From contig CM040434.1 in NCBI GenBank assembly GCA_022702705.1, forward strand, positions 20,875,771-20,939,770: a stretch of 64,000 nucleotides of DNA, given 5' to 3'. The translations under genes were made by a program, and so were the position numbers. Numbering within the stretch: position 1 is the first letter of the stretch; each line of letters starts with the position of its first letter. The notes beneath the pieces were generated by a model, which worked only from the letters and a program-made list of their open reading frames with translations, ran no database searches and was not told where the DNA came from. This document shows positions 1-10,347 of this stretch, in pieces. This DNA is from Papilionanthe hookeriana x Papilionanthe teres (Eukaryota; Streptophyta; Magnoliopsida; Asparagales; Orchidaceae).

Positions 1-673
1 CACCCTAGGTATGGAAGAGACTAAATAAAACTAGAGAGGAGAGAGAAGATGCTAAAATGGGTATGTGTACTAAGAGGAGGGGTTTGGGTGTGATTTTCTC
101 TGTAGAATGGGCTCCTATTTATAGAGCTCTGAATTTGACTAGGGGTTGCTTAATGCACCTCTTCAAAATTTGTCCAAATTCAATGTATCTTCTAGAAGGT
201 AACTGTCATGCCTAGGCACAGGATCTGGTGCCTAGGCGCCGGACTCTGTGACCAGGTCTTTAGCACCCCTTCACTTTGGGTCGCACCTCTTCGAGATCCA
301 GACCGTTTCCTTGTGTCCAAATATATTGTATCACATGTCCTATATATTAGGAGTAACTTCCAGTTTTCTAGAAGCTCCAATAACCGCTTAACACGATAAA
401 AAAACCTACCTAAAGTCATCAAAAAAACTTGACAGCGTCTGTATCGAACTGGTGCTTAGGCGCCGGATTCTGGCGCCTAGGCGCCAGGCCAATAATTCCA
501 AAATTTTACTTCATAAGCTCCATTTTTGCTTCTTTTTCATTCTTTTTCTTTCTTGGACTCTTTTTAAATCATCTACATCCAAAAACATAAAAATACCTTT
601 CATTAAAGCATAATATCCTTAAGAATTGAATCATAAATAAGGCATAAAAATGGGTATTTTTTGAGGTAGATCA
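1..673 (-). repeat. Athila-type LTR fragment, left end outside the window
   Basis: The stretch aligns by eye with the two LTRs of the minus-strand Athila element at 24176-37439: the same order of a TATA box (minus strand, 115-125), a GAAGAGGTGC-type block, the tctagaagg block, GC-rich palindromes (208-242 and 451-488), the 'cattaaagcataatatcctta' block and a terminal tgatc...-type LTR start (reads ...agatca at 673 on plus). It is clearly more diverged than the two LTRs are from each other, so it belongs to another, older copy whose body lies left of the window or was lost. Only the U3-side part is present. Confidence 0.75.
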
Positions 674-892
674 CTTCCCGGGCTCAATTTTGCTACTGGC
701 AAATTAAACCATCTTTCCTTAAATTTTAAAGACTCCTTTTAACAAACATACATAGAAATCAAAGTTGGAATAGAACATTTAAAAGTAAATTATGCCAAGT
801 TCACAGAACAACCTTTTTTGTAGTGTTTACACTATGATTATAAAGGGTTTAGGCCTTCACTAACTTTTAGAAATTTTCTTTCAACAGTTACG
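674..892. other. non-coding; possible remnant of an Athila 3' region
   Basis: No gene seen. The first ~50 bases (tcccgggctcaattttgctac...) weakly resemble the inverted polypurine tract and hairpin region next to the LTR at 25988-26030. The LTR fragment before it may therefore be a 3' LTR with a little internal sequence left, joined to the Tat element somewhere before 893. The junction cannot be placed. Confidence 0.35.
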
Positions 893-2530
893 ATGTGGAC
901 CCCGACGCTTACAATCTCTTGCAACTTACGCACTTCTCGTGAGGCCAGTCTTGCCACTCCAATGATCCAGTTCAGGACCGCCTTTAGTGAGTTCGAAGTT
1001 GTGCTGGGAAAAGCCCTGTTTGTCATTGTGAAAGTTGCTGCCCCTAAAATTCAAGACCAGTCTACCGAGTTTGACCTGAATTCCCACCATGACTTCCTTT
1101 CTGCTAAGAAGGTGAAGGTTGCTATCACCCTCGTCAGGTCAGTCATCTCCGTACCTATGAGAGTTGTTACCCCTACAGCTACTGGTTTTGCCGTCGCCAC
1201 ACCTACTTCCCTGTCTGCCAAAGGGAAGGAAATTATGTATGAAGAAGATTTCGATAATGCTTTCCTTGCCCAACTATCAGTTTTTGAGATTTGTTCCAGC
1301 TCTAGAGTTCTACCACTGACTAGGTCTCAAAGGAGAAACCGAGGCGTAAGATCCTCAAGGCTGTCAGGGCACAAGCTACAAGTTTGCCAGTGATTAATGA
1401 GATTCCTCAACAGGAGGAACTCGGTTTACTAGAGACCTCTCCTCTCCTTCGAGGGAGTGGGTTCCACCTGTTGGTTGACACCACTGGAGATGAGAGTCTC
1501 CACAGGATTGCTGCTACTCTACCGTCACCACATGGTCATGATGAGGTGAGGGAGAGGCCCACACCCGTCACCCGAGTCAGCACACTTTTCCAGAGATTAG
1601 CTGAGAAAGAAGGATGTTCCGTTGCCAATCTCCTAAACAGGATGGGATGTGTCATATCCCCCAAAATCAAAAATGAGATTATGAGGAAGGAAAGACCGAG
1701 TTTTCGTTAGACACCGTTTGGGGAGGCATGTTAATGTCGCCACTACAAATACTACTACTGACACTTCGATACCCGTAGTGCGTAGATCAGTTAAGTATCG
1801 ACTGGGTCCGAGAGTACCGTCTGCCGACGATTATAAGGAATTTCAGAAGAAGAAGAGCAAGAGAGGATTGTTTACCTTTGTACATGGTCTACACCTTAAG
1901 GAGCACACTTCCCCTCACCACTCTGATGTCCCCACCGAGACACTCCGTCTCAAGGCACCAACTCTTAAGAGAAAAGTGTGGTTACCGAAGGTCGTTTCAC
2001 CGGTACACTCTGAGAATTTTGTGGATTACAAAATGGATCATGAGTCTAATTTTCCCATTGCCACTACCGTCGTTGCTTCTGAGCCAGTTGTAGAGAGAAG
2101 TGACAATCGAGGGAGGCCTACAGACCTGAAATTGATTACAGAGAAAGCTGTCGATGATAAAGTTTGAAAGCTCAAAGTAGAGATTTCAGAATTAGCAAGA
2201 TAACGAGGACTAGATGTCAATAATGAAGATTACAACCTATCAAATTACATAGAAGAGGAAGTTATGGATAACAATGTCGTCGAGACTTGGTGCACGACAT
2301 CTGCACGCGATGCTCTTATTGAGGAGAATGCCGCGGATGAGCTTCAGAGGTCCATTTTGACAAGAGATGAACAAATCGGTCATCTGGAAAAGAAGATGGA
2401 TGAGATGATCGCATCCATGACCATGATGGCCACACTACACGGACAGTCGCAGTCACGACCAGCACATCTCCGAAAGTTAACCAGCCCGAGATTATACACA
2501 TCAAAAATCCAAAGAATGATTCAGCTCTGA
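893..2530 (+). pseudogene. degenerate coding region upstream of Tat gag, function unknown
   Basis: Long open stretches in frames that connect with few breaks (893-1393, 1384-1710, 1718-2167, 2264-2530) suggest one protein of about 500 residues interrupted by two or three lesions. Visible features are a segment reading SVANLLNRMG near 1620-1650, a basic segment (YKEFQKKKSKRG, about 1830-1865) and a C-terminal charged helix with likely coiled coil at 2330-2430 (DELQRSILTRDEQIGHLEKK). I do not recognise a named domain. Ogre-type Tat elements are known to carry an extra ORF before gag, and this could be that or an extended gag N-terminus. It runs into the gag domain at about 2540 without an obvious non-coding gap. 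Confidence 0.45.
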
Positions 2531-2539
2531 GTCCACTGG

Positions 2540-3250
2540 AAAAAAGATATCAAGCAGATGATTGAACAGCAGGTTCGGGAGGCCTTGGCTCAGTTTAAAG
2601 GCGGGGCATCAGTTTCAAAGGGTAGGCCCTACCCAGAGGAGTTCAATGCTGTGCCTTACCCAAAGATTTTGTGCCTCCAACTTTCAGGATGTTCGACAGG
2701 AAACCCTCACACATAGTACATTTCAGAGCCAGTTGTTGAAACACATGAGGAAATGAAGCATTGTTGTTCCGATAGTTTTCATTAGCTTGTCAGGGATGGC
2801 TTTTGATTGGTATGCAAAAATACCAAATGGATCAGTAAAGACATTTGCATCAAATGGAGAACATGTTTGTGAAGAGATTCGTCGGTGCACAACATCACGT
2901 CACTATAGGAGATCTTGTAGTGGATTGGCAGAAACTCGACAAGACTCTAGTGAAATACATTCTGAGATGGAGGAATCTTAGCATGAAGTGTAACCCTCAG
3001 CTATAAGAACAACTCGCTATTAAGATACTGCTCAAGAGTATCCATGGTTCGGTGGCCTTCATGCTTAAGGGTCTTACTATTAAGTCCTTTGAGAAGCTAC
3101 TCAGTAATGCCAAATGTTTACAAGAGGAGGTTAAGCATATGGAGCCGACTAAGAAAGCAGGGAAAATGAGACCGGTCAAAGCATATGAGAAAAGATCTGG
3201 TGTAGTGGCAACAGTCGACGAAGAGAAACAACTGATGAGGATTTAGGTTA
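2540..3250 (+). pseudogene. gag: Tat gag capsid domain (Retrotrans_gag type), frameshifted
   Basis: Switching frames, the reading gives the hallmarks of plant Ty3/gypsy gag: YPKDFVPPTFRMFD, a WY pair at 2812 (FDWYAKI), then F-KRFVGAQHHVTIGDL, then YILRWRNLSMKCNP, and a final helix ending SFEKLLSNAKCLQEEV at 3085-3130. In a working element this is the structural protein that forms the cytoplasmic virus-like particle. Several frame changes and stops (near 2725, 2755, 2982, 3006) make it non-functional. It is preceded by the coiled-coil end of the pre-gag region and followed by a linker with a degenerate zinc knuckle. Confidence 0.8.
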
Positions 3251-3786
3251 AGCGATCGCACGAAGAAGACAAGCTCGATCGCCTCAGCATAGTCACTTAC
3301 AAGATAGATCAATCTCAACAGTATGGTCAACCCTGTTTACAGCAGAGTAATCAATCTGATCAGCAGCAGAGATTGTACAAGACAGACGGATGACAGGGTC
3401 CGGTTATTTCAGAATGGCTACGCAGTAACTTCTCCTTCAAGGATGAGGCTATAACAAAAATGTCCAGAAACTTGATGAAGAAGCCTAAATTTAGATTGCT
3501 CGAGCCAAAGAAACTTGAAGAGATGAACAAGAAAGACCATCCCAACTTTTTTCCATACCACAGGTTACTCATACACACGATAGAAGAATGCTTCAGCTTT
3601 AAGGCTTGGCTCGAGAAGAATTACAAAGAAGAAAATATAACGATACTGAAAGAGTATTTAAAAGAACCTGAAAGAGGTTCCGTAAATATGATTTCGGCCG
3701 AGCCATTCTACCCGATAGATCTATATGCCGACGAAGAAGGATGGAGCATGATTTGGATCAAGTCTTCTAAGAATATACTAGATTAG
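3251..3786 (+). pseudogene. Tat gag C-terminal part with a degenerate zinc-knuckle-like motif
   Basis: The frame starting at 3460 reads HPNFFPYHRLLIHTIEECFS at 3537-3596. This is the plant Tat form of a C-x2-H-x-H-x4-C finger (CPYHRxxxHxxxxC) in which the first cysteine is replaced by phenylalanine. After it come acidic and helical segments and SVNMISAEP. In working elements this part binds RNA. A Q-rich stretch (3310-3370) lies before it. The loss of one ligand and the nearby stops indicate decay. Confidence 0.6.
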
Positions 3787-4597
3787 ATACAGACCACCTC
3801 AGAACAAGCTGCTGCACGGAGTCTGCCACCTCTTAGGCTAAAGATGGAGATTACACCGGAGAAACCACCACAACTGAAGATAAAGAAGAAGGATGTCCTG
3901 GACGAGACGAAGATGGATAGCACGAAGGCTAGGATAGAGGCTGACCCTGTTAGATTGGTTGTCTTGGATTTGAGGGAGAAACCCCTCGAACCGTTAACTC
4001 TATATAATTTCCTCTTCACACCTCTAGGGTATTATAATTATAAGAGTGATGATTTTAGCTACGTTCTTATTGTCTATAGTGATGACATAACTAATCACAA
4101 CCTATCTATCCCCAATTTCAATTTCCAAAATGATCATCAAATCGTACTAGTTCCCGATGAGAGAGTTAACGAAAATAAAGAAGATATCAACAACACCAGT
4201 TACGACAGCGTGGGAAGTGAGGGGCAAGTCCTTGAGTGCAAAGGAACTCCACTTGCCATCAACTTTGACTTTTCGGATACAGAAACAGTGCCAGAAGATT
4301 CAGTTATAACATCAATTAGAACCTCCAAGTCCAGAGGAGGAAGAGATAACGAAAGTGAATCTCAGAAGTGGAAATGTGCTACCGCTAAGAACAGTTCCAG
4401 TGGAGAAAGGAAAGCACATAGTTACTCAAGAAGAATTATCCCCAGCAGCAGAAGAAGTACAGATTCAAAATGAGATTGGAAATTTAAATAAAGTAGATTA
4501 CAATGTACTAGCTCATCTCAAGCAGTTGCTGGTCAAACTAAGCATTTACGACACTCTGATCCTGTCAAAGGAGATGAGAGAAAATCTTGTCGAGACT
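3787..4597 (+). pseudogene. Tat gag-protease linker with LRSG motif
   Basis: Two overlapping frames (3844-4473 and 4355-4669) cover a low-conservation linker. Recognisable points are NLRSGNVLPLR at 4358-4390, a motif typical just before Ty3/gypsy protease, and YNVLAHLKQLLVKLSIYD at 4499-4552, the conserved helix in front of Tat proteases. A frame change near 4440-4475 joins the two. No catalytic role is expected. Confidence 0.5.
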
Positions 4598-5099
4598 CTA
4601 CTTGATCCAGACATTTGTTTAGCACAGTTGGCGAGCATAACCTTGGATGGAGTTTGTTGCCTGGCGTAACTTTCACCGATGAAGAATTGCTACTCGGTAC
4701 CGCCGACCACAACCGTCCGCTCTACATTTCGGTCATCATCGGCAGATTTGTGTTTTTCAGAGTGTTAGTAGATCCTAGAGCGTCGCTTAACATAATGAGT
4801 CTACGAACGTTAACTTACTTGGATATTGACGCGTGATAACTCACTAAAAATTAGATGATGTTAAGAGGATTCAATCATAATGGAGAAAGAGCACTCGGAT
4901 CTATATCCCTACAAATGAAAATTAGAGATCTAGTAACAACCACAAAATTCCATGTCATCGACATAAATACTTCATTCAACACACTGCTTGGTTGACCGTG
5001 GCTTCATAAGTATAATACGGTCCCATCGTCGCTACACAATGCATCAAATATTACATATATGGATAAGAACATTGCATCAAGAGAGACTTACAACTGCTC
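4598..5099 (+). pseudogene. Tat aspartic protease, disrupted
   Basis: The reading FTDEELLLGTADHNRPLY (4672-4725) and the active-site region ending VDPRASLNIMS (4771-4803) match Tat-type retropepsin, in which D-(G/P)-G-A-S is the catalytic loop. Here the glycine is arginine (D-P-R-A-S), and a stop follows at 4834. Past the stop, another frame gives FNTLLG-PWLHKY at 4978-5011, the conserved flap/C-terminal block. The catalytic Asp survives, but the Gly change and stops should inactivate it. In working elements it cleaves the Gag-Pol polyprotein. Confidence 0.75.
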
Positions 5100-6079
5100 T
5101 TGATACATGAGGTAGGCATTCACGAAGACGCCGCCTACTACGCTCTACCAAGGAGGACATTTTGCTCCAGAGAAGTGATAAGAAAAGTTGAAGATTTAGA
5201 AGAATCACAAGTACATGATCATTCAACTCCGCTTCAAAAATCTCCCACCACTCATTCGCAAGGAGTTGGTGGATGTTCTTTTAGCCCACGCATCCGAGAT
5301 CAGGGTCAGGGACGTGGGCAAGGAAGAACTCACCAGATTGTTGAACGGAAGAAGCCAACGATCAGCATCAACATAGAGGGAAGCTCTGAGGAGGATAAAT
5401 TCAAAAAATAAACAATAATGATAAATCAGAAGAAGCCTCAGTTCAAGATCTATTTGGAAGATACACAGAAGAATGAATATGAGTCAATATACGATAGGAT
5501 TAACCATTATGTTTAACCCATGACCCTAAGTTTGATCCATTTTTTGAAGAACGAGAGTATGAAGGTCAAGGAAGTTTTTAATGACAGCTTTAAATCAATC
5601 AAGTTTTACTGAGTTTCTTCTTCTTCTTGTGAACCTTGTGTAATTCTCGAAGAAAACGATTCTAATGAATTAATGGAATTACCTTTTGGTTACTTCTTGC
5701 CATGTGTATAAAAATTAATCCAACAAGGATATGTGCCGAAGTAAATACTTAAAGATAAATTACAATCATTTGAAAAATTATGGAATGTAATAGGAAAGAA
5801 ACTCAATTCGAAAGAAGGTCTTGGGTTTGGAACAATTGAACCGGTCGATGATTCGGAATTTTGCATGGTTGTTCTAGCCAGTCAGAAGAACATTGCCTTG
5901 ATATTCAAGATGGACTTGAAGATCAACCAATAGATGATGCTCTGCCAGAGTTTGAAGAAGAGATTAAATCAACAGTGGATAAATTGAAGGAAATAAACCT
6001 TAGGACTGAGGAGCAGCCCTGACCAACTTTTATAAGTTCACTACTCAATGAAGCGGAATCTACGGATCTGATCAAGCTA
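5100..6079 (+). other. protease-RT linker, mostly undecipherable
   Basis: An open frame at 5100-5411 has a Q/G/R-rich end (RDQGQGRGQGRTHQ) but no recognised domain. The remainder (5412-6079) is peppered with stops in all frames. It corresponds to the spacer between PR and RT in Tat elements. In Ogre relatives this spacer can contain an intron, but I see no convincing pair of splice sites here. Confidence 0.4.
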
Positions 6080-6960
6080 TTATCAGAATGTGGAGATTGT
6101 TTTGCCTGGAGTTACGATGAAATGCTTGAATTATCTCCAGAGGTTGCAGTTTACAGGCTCAGAGTGGCTTAAAGTATAACACCAGTAAAGCAAGCTCCTA
6201 GAAGAATGCGCCTTGAAATAGAACAACAAGTCACATCCTAGGTGAAGAAATTGATAAACGCTAACTTTGTGCGAGAAGAACAATCCCATGTAGTTAGCCA
6301 GTGTAGTACCGAGGAAAAAGAAAAATGGACAGATTTAAGTGTGTGTGGACTTCAGGGAATTAAACAAAGCATATCCAAAGGATGAGTTCCCATTACCAAT
6401 ACTGGAACTATTGGTGGACATTGCATCGACATATGAGATCTTCTCATTTATGGATGGATCGTCAGGCTACAACCAAATCAAGATGGCTTCAGAAGACGCA
6501 ACGCTTACAACATTCAAAACTCTGATTGGAATTTACTGTTACACTGTAATGCCATTCAGACTGAAGAATGCCAGAGCTACATATCAAAGAGCAATGACGA
6601 AGATCTTCGATGACCTTATCCACAACCAAGTTGAGTGTTACGTGGACAATCTTTTTGTCAAGAGAAAAGTGAAGGAAAGCCCTTTGTATGATTTGAGGAT
6701 CTATTTGAACGATTATAGCAATACAATCTCAAGTTGAATCCCTTAAAGTGCGCTTTTGGCATTACCTTCTAGAAATTTCTAGGATTTGTTGTTCGTTATC
6801 GGGGAATCGAAATCGGCCCAAATAAGATTAAAGTTATCTTAGAAATGCCTCCTCCCAAAGCCTTGAAACAATTACGTTCTTTTCAAGGTAAATTGGCATA
6901 CCTAAGACACTTTATATCTAATATGTCAGGAAGGTGTCTAACCTTTTCAAATTTACTTCA
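6080..6960 (+). pseudogene. Tat reverse transcriptase, disrupted
   Basis: The RT begins near FAWSYDEMLELSPE (6102-6143). The core frame 6339-6737 carries VDFRELNKAYPKDEFPLP, SFMDGSSGYNQIKM, the conserved-but-altered MPFRLKNARATYQRAM (usually MPFGLKNAGATYQR) and the catalytic YVDNLFVK at 6639-6662. In that motif the second Asp of YVDD is Asn, so one metal-binding Asp is lost. After a frame break, FLGFVVRYRGIEIGPNKIK and LRSFQGKLAYLRHFI (6778-6915) complete the thumb. Upstream stops at 6170 and 6239 also disrupt it. It would copy the element's RNA into DNA. Confidence 0.85.
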
Positions 6961-7500
6961 AAAGGATGCCAAATTCTTTTGGCGAAATCCGTGCCAACGG
7001 GCTTTCGAGGATATTAAATGATACCTGACGAAACCTCCTGTTTTAGAAGCCCATATCCTGGGTAGACAGTTGATACTTTATACCATGGCTTTAGACGAGT
7101 CTCTCGGAGCCTTGTTCTCCTAAGTCAATGATGAGGGTAAGGATAACACACTCTACTACTTGAGTCGACATCTAATACCGGCGAAAGTAAAGTATCCTCC
7201 TATTGAGAAACACTGTCTAGCTTTGGTTTTCGCTGCTCAAAAGCTTAGACATTATATGTTGACTCATAAGGTTAACCTGATTTCGAAAGTTAATCTGTTG
7301 CAATATTTGATGACCCAACCAACACTTTCCAGGCGTTTAGCAAGGTGGTAGATGATTTTATTGCAATTTGATATAGCTTTTGTGCCCCTTCACGCTATCA
7401 AAGGGCAGCTTCTTATAGACTTTCTTGCAGTGCACCCACTGCCAGCTGGGTCCCCTCTCAGCGACGAACTACCAGACGAGCAGATACTGCAAGTGGAACA
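6961..7500 (+). pseudogene. Tat first RNase H domain (gypsy RNase H)
   Basis: Reading with frame switches gives the RNase H block: LILYTMALDESLGALFS (7069-7120, with the usual catalytic D retained), YYLSRHLIPAKVKYPPIEK-CLALVFA with the catalytic Glu region at 7153-7233, and FDIAFVPLHAIKGQLLIDFLAVHPLP near 7370-7443. Stops at 7018, 7120 and 7348 interrupt it. In the family this domain degrades the RNA strand during reverse transcription. In Tat elements it is thought to be weakened, with a second RNase H alongside. Confidence 0.8.
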
Positions 7501-7518
7501 ACTAAGTGTTAGACATTG

Positions 7519-7930
7519 GGAGATGTACTTCGATGGAGCGTCATCGCGTAAGAGATAAAGGATAACAAAAAATGATACTAGGCAAGACAGGAATTGGTCT
7601 GATCTTTGTGACACTGGATCAGGGAGTGCTAAGATTCTCCTACCACTTGACAAAACCATGCACCAATAATGAATCAGAATATGAAGCACTTATTACCGAT
7701 TTGGAATTAGCAATACTAATGAAATAATAGACATTGTCATTTATGGCGACTCACAACTCTTCTTTCAGCAAGTGGCAGGACAGTATAAGATTCTGAAGCC
7801 AAAATTAGAAGAGTATCACTGAGACATGATGAAATTGCTAGAACAGATTCCAAGTGTGACATTCTACTAGATTCCTCGAGCAGACAATGCCCATGCGGAT
7901 GCTTTAGCTAAGCTTGATAAAGAATTGGCT
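7519..7930 (+). pseudogene. Tat second ('archaeal-type') RNase H domain
   Basis: About 80 bases after the first RNase H the sequence reads WEMYFDGASS (7516-7545, first catalytic Asp), then in shifted frames TKPCTNNESEYEALI (7651-7695, catalytic Glu), YGDSQLFFQQVAGQYK (7743-7790, third acidic residue) and IPRADNAHADALAKL (7873-7917, last Asp). This is the classic order D-E-D-D of RNase H, following a first RNase H. The tandem pair is known for the Tat lineage. Stops and at least two frame shifts make it non-functional. Confidence 0.75.
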
Positions 7931-8049
7931 TGTCCACTCAAATATTCCATAGACATTACAGTACAAGGATGTCAGGTTTTGTCATAGATCGACCTCGACA
8001 GTTTGTAGTAGTTCGGGAAAGATGAGATAACAACTACTGTGGTAGATGA

Positions 8050-9296
8050 TACAGAAGATTGGCGTCAACTGTTGATAGAATATATGCAAACAGGAAAACT
8101 GCGAGAAAACAAGTCAGCAATATATTCAGAAGAGGGCTCTGTCATATGCCTTAATCGACAACGTTCTGTATAGATGATCATTCGATCATATGTGGCTGAG
8201 ATGTCTGAGCAGAACAGAAGTGCAAAAATCATCAAAGAAGTACATGCCAGATTGTGTGGAGCACACCAGTCTGGGCCAAAGATGAAAATGAAGATCAAAC
8301 GACATGGATACTATTGGCCAGTAATGATGACAGATTGTATGGACACAGCTAAAAAATGTCATGCATGGAGTGGTCTTGCACCAACCTCCGAATGTTTTGC
8401 ACCCCCCGATCGCATCGTGGTCATTTGAGTGTTGGGGCACAGATATAGTGGGTCCGATAGACCATCCATCTTCTAAAGGACACAGATTCATACTCTTAGC
8501 TATGGATTACTTTACTAAACAGGTAGAGGCATTTCTGTTACGAGAAGTTACAGTGCAGTGCAATCTACATTTTTTCAAAAATTGGATCGTCTACCGCTTT
8601 GGTGTACCACGCAAAATCATTTCAGATAATGGGTCCATTTTTAAGAGTACCAAAATCAACAACTTCGTCAGATGACATGGGATAGATTGGTGATATTCTA
8701 CCATCTACTACCCCTAAGAAAATGGCTTGGCAGAAGCCTTTAACAAGAAACTCATGTAGATTTTGAAGAAAATGCTCGACGACAATAAAAGAGGATGGCA
8801 CAAGAAGTTACTAGAGGCGTTATGGGCATACAGGACAGCAGTCAGAACACCAACGCAGTCTACACCTTATGCACTTGTGTACGGGTCCGAGGCAGTGCTT
8901 CCATTAGAGGTTCAGCTACCGTCGCTCAGGATTATCGTCGCCAATTAGGTTACAATAGAAGATAATGCCAAACTTCGACTTGCAGAGTTGGAAAGTCTTG
9001 AAGGGAAAAGATTGGTCGCATAGCAGAACTTGGAACTCTATCAAGAGAAGATGATTTAAGCCCACGATTAATTGGTTCACCCGAGGTCATTCAAAGTCAG
9101 TGACCTTGTTCTTGTTCTCAGAAGGCCTATTCTTGCACATCGTAAGATAGGTGAAAAATTTGAACCAACCTGGGAGGGACCATTGATGGTGGAGAAGGTT
9201 TACTCCGACGAGTCGTACCAGCTGGTGGATACTCAATGGGATAGACTTATGTTGCCGATAAATGCATGTTACCTGAAGAAGTACTATGCAACGTAA
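8050..9296 (+). pseudogene. Tat integrase, disrupted
   Basis: Zinc-binding N-terminus: VHARLCGAHQSG and YYWPVMMTDCMDTAKKCHAW (8243-8367); the last Cys of the HHCC set is Trp. Catalytic core: WGTDIVGPI with the first Asp (8435-8461), IISDNGSIF with the second Asp (8621-8647) and NGLAEAFNKK with the Glu (8722-8751). ALWAYRTAVRTPT (8822-8860) and the C-terminal GPY/F-like WEGPLMVEKVYSDESYQLVD (9171-9230) follow. Stops near 8673 and 8945, with frame changes, break it. The end, LKKYYAT then stop at 9294, looks like the native C-terminus. Confidence 0.85.
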
Positions 9297-9552
9297 AGAA
9301 ATTCTGAGAGAGGATGATTGTTCCTAAATAAAATATGTGGCCAATGTCTGTGACTGGGTCTAAATTTTGTAATAAAATAAAGTTGAACGAAATAAAATAA
9401 ATTTTCTCACAAGATAAAATATGCTTGTTAAATTTCTAATGCCAAATTTTGTAAAATTATATTAAATAAGACAATAACATCAAAAGAATTACAAAAATTG
9501 CTAAATAAATAATAATAAGTTTTTTATTGTTCTTGTTCATGCAAAGTACCAA
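9297..9552. other. AT-rich spacer after integrase, no gene
   Basis: Strongly AT-rich (aaataaaataa-type runs), with no ORF and no recognised repeat. Its base composition contrasts with the coding DNA on both sides and resembles a plant intron, which fits the acceptor-like sequence that ends it. Confidence 0.4.
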
Positions 9553-9584
9553 CCACTAACATTTTCCCCTGTTTTCTTGTATAG
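9553..9584 (+). promoter_or_regulatory. candidate 3' splice site in front of the AlkB-like region
   Basis: A branch-point-like ctaac (9556-9560) is followed by a pyrimidine tract, ttttcccctgttttcttgtatag, ending in AG at 9583-9584. This is close to ideal for a plant acceptor. The following frame is open for 46 codons from 9585. It suggests that the downstream ORF is made from a spliced mRNA. The matching donor was not located. Confidence 0.5.
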
Positions 9585-10347
9585 GAAGTGTCAGATCGCA
9601 AGTTGGTATTTGCTTTCAAAGACGACTTGAACATTGCGCTCCGAAAAGAAAAAAACACTTGTAGAAATTGTGATCAACTTCAACTTGGATTACTCCTAGG
9701 TTTACGTCGAACCCTCTCTTAGACGCGGTCAGTCATGAAGAGGTCACGAATATGAAATCAGTGATGAAAATTAGTCGCAGAGAGACTCGACAGACATCGG
9801 GAAACAGAGGCACTGGAGGTTTTGTTGACTCACACCTCCCTGTAAGGAGATATAGTCAGATCCCACCATGATCACTACTCAAGAAGGTGGTCTTGTCGCT
9901 GCTACAGCTGAAAGGGTTCCAGATGCACTGTTGGCGAGCACAAAGAGAAGAAATGCAAATCACTGCAAGCGTCAACTCTTGGACAAGATGGAAAGGAGAC
10001 AGGCTGGGGAGTTAGTCGGCGAGCTACCGCCTATTCCAGAGGAATTTTATAAGCCAAAGATGAAGGTAATTGATGACAGCTCACCGTGCACAGAGACAGA
10101 GTCAGAGACGACTACTGAGGACCCTGCGCTGGCATGAGATCCGATGGAAGAGATCTTTACCGGGTGTTCGACTTGCAGCTCGAGTCTACCCAGACAACCT
10201 TTTGTCACAGGGGCATTTTCAGAATGCCCGTAGTGCCATGTTATATAGTTGGAGGAGTACGTCACGTTTGAGGTGTATGCAGTAGCCTCAATGCTACTCA
10301 GAAGCAGATAGCATCCTGATGTAGAGCCTTACGTACCACAGTTCGTT
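9585..10347 (+). pseudogene. N-terminal part of the extra ORF before the AlkB domain, unrecognised
   Basis: An open frame runs 9585-9722 and another, with ATG, 9868-10137. The second is charged (KRRNANHCKRQLLDKMERR) and ends in an acidic, T/S/E-rich tail (TETESETTTEDPALA). No domain recognised. The lead-in to the AlkB-like domain begins at about 10348 in another frame. This is probably the variable N-terminus of the same protein, fragmented by small indels. How it joins is inferred. Confidence 0.35.

Noticed and set aside
9868..10137. An independent small gene
   Set aside because: It has no family signature and lies where the N-terminus of the AlkB-like protein is expected, so it is treated as part of that ORF.
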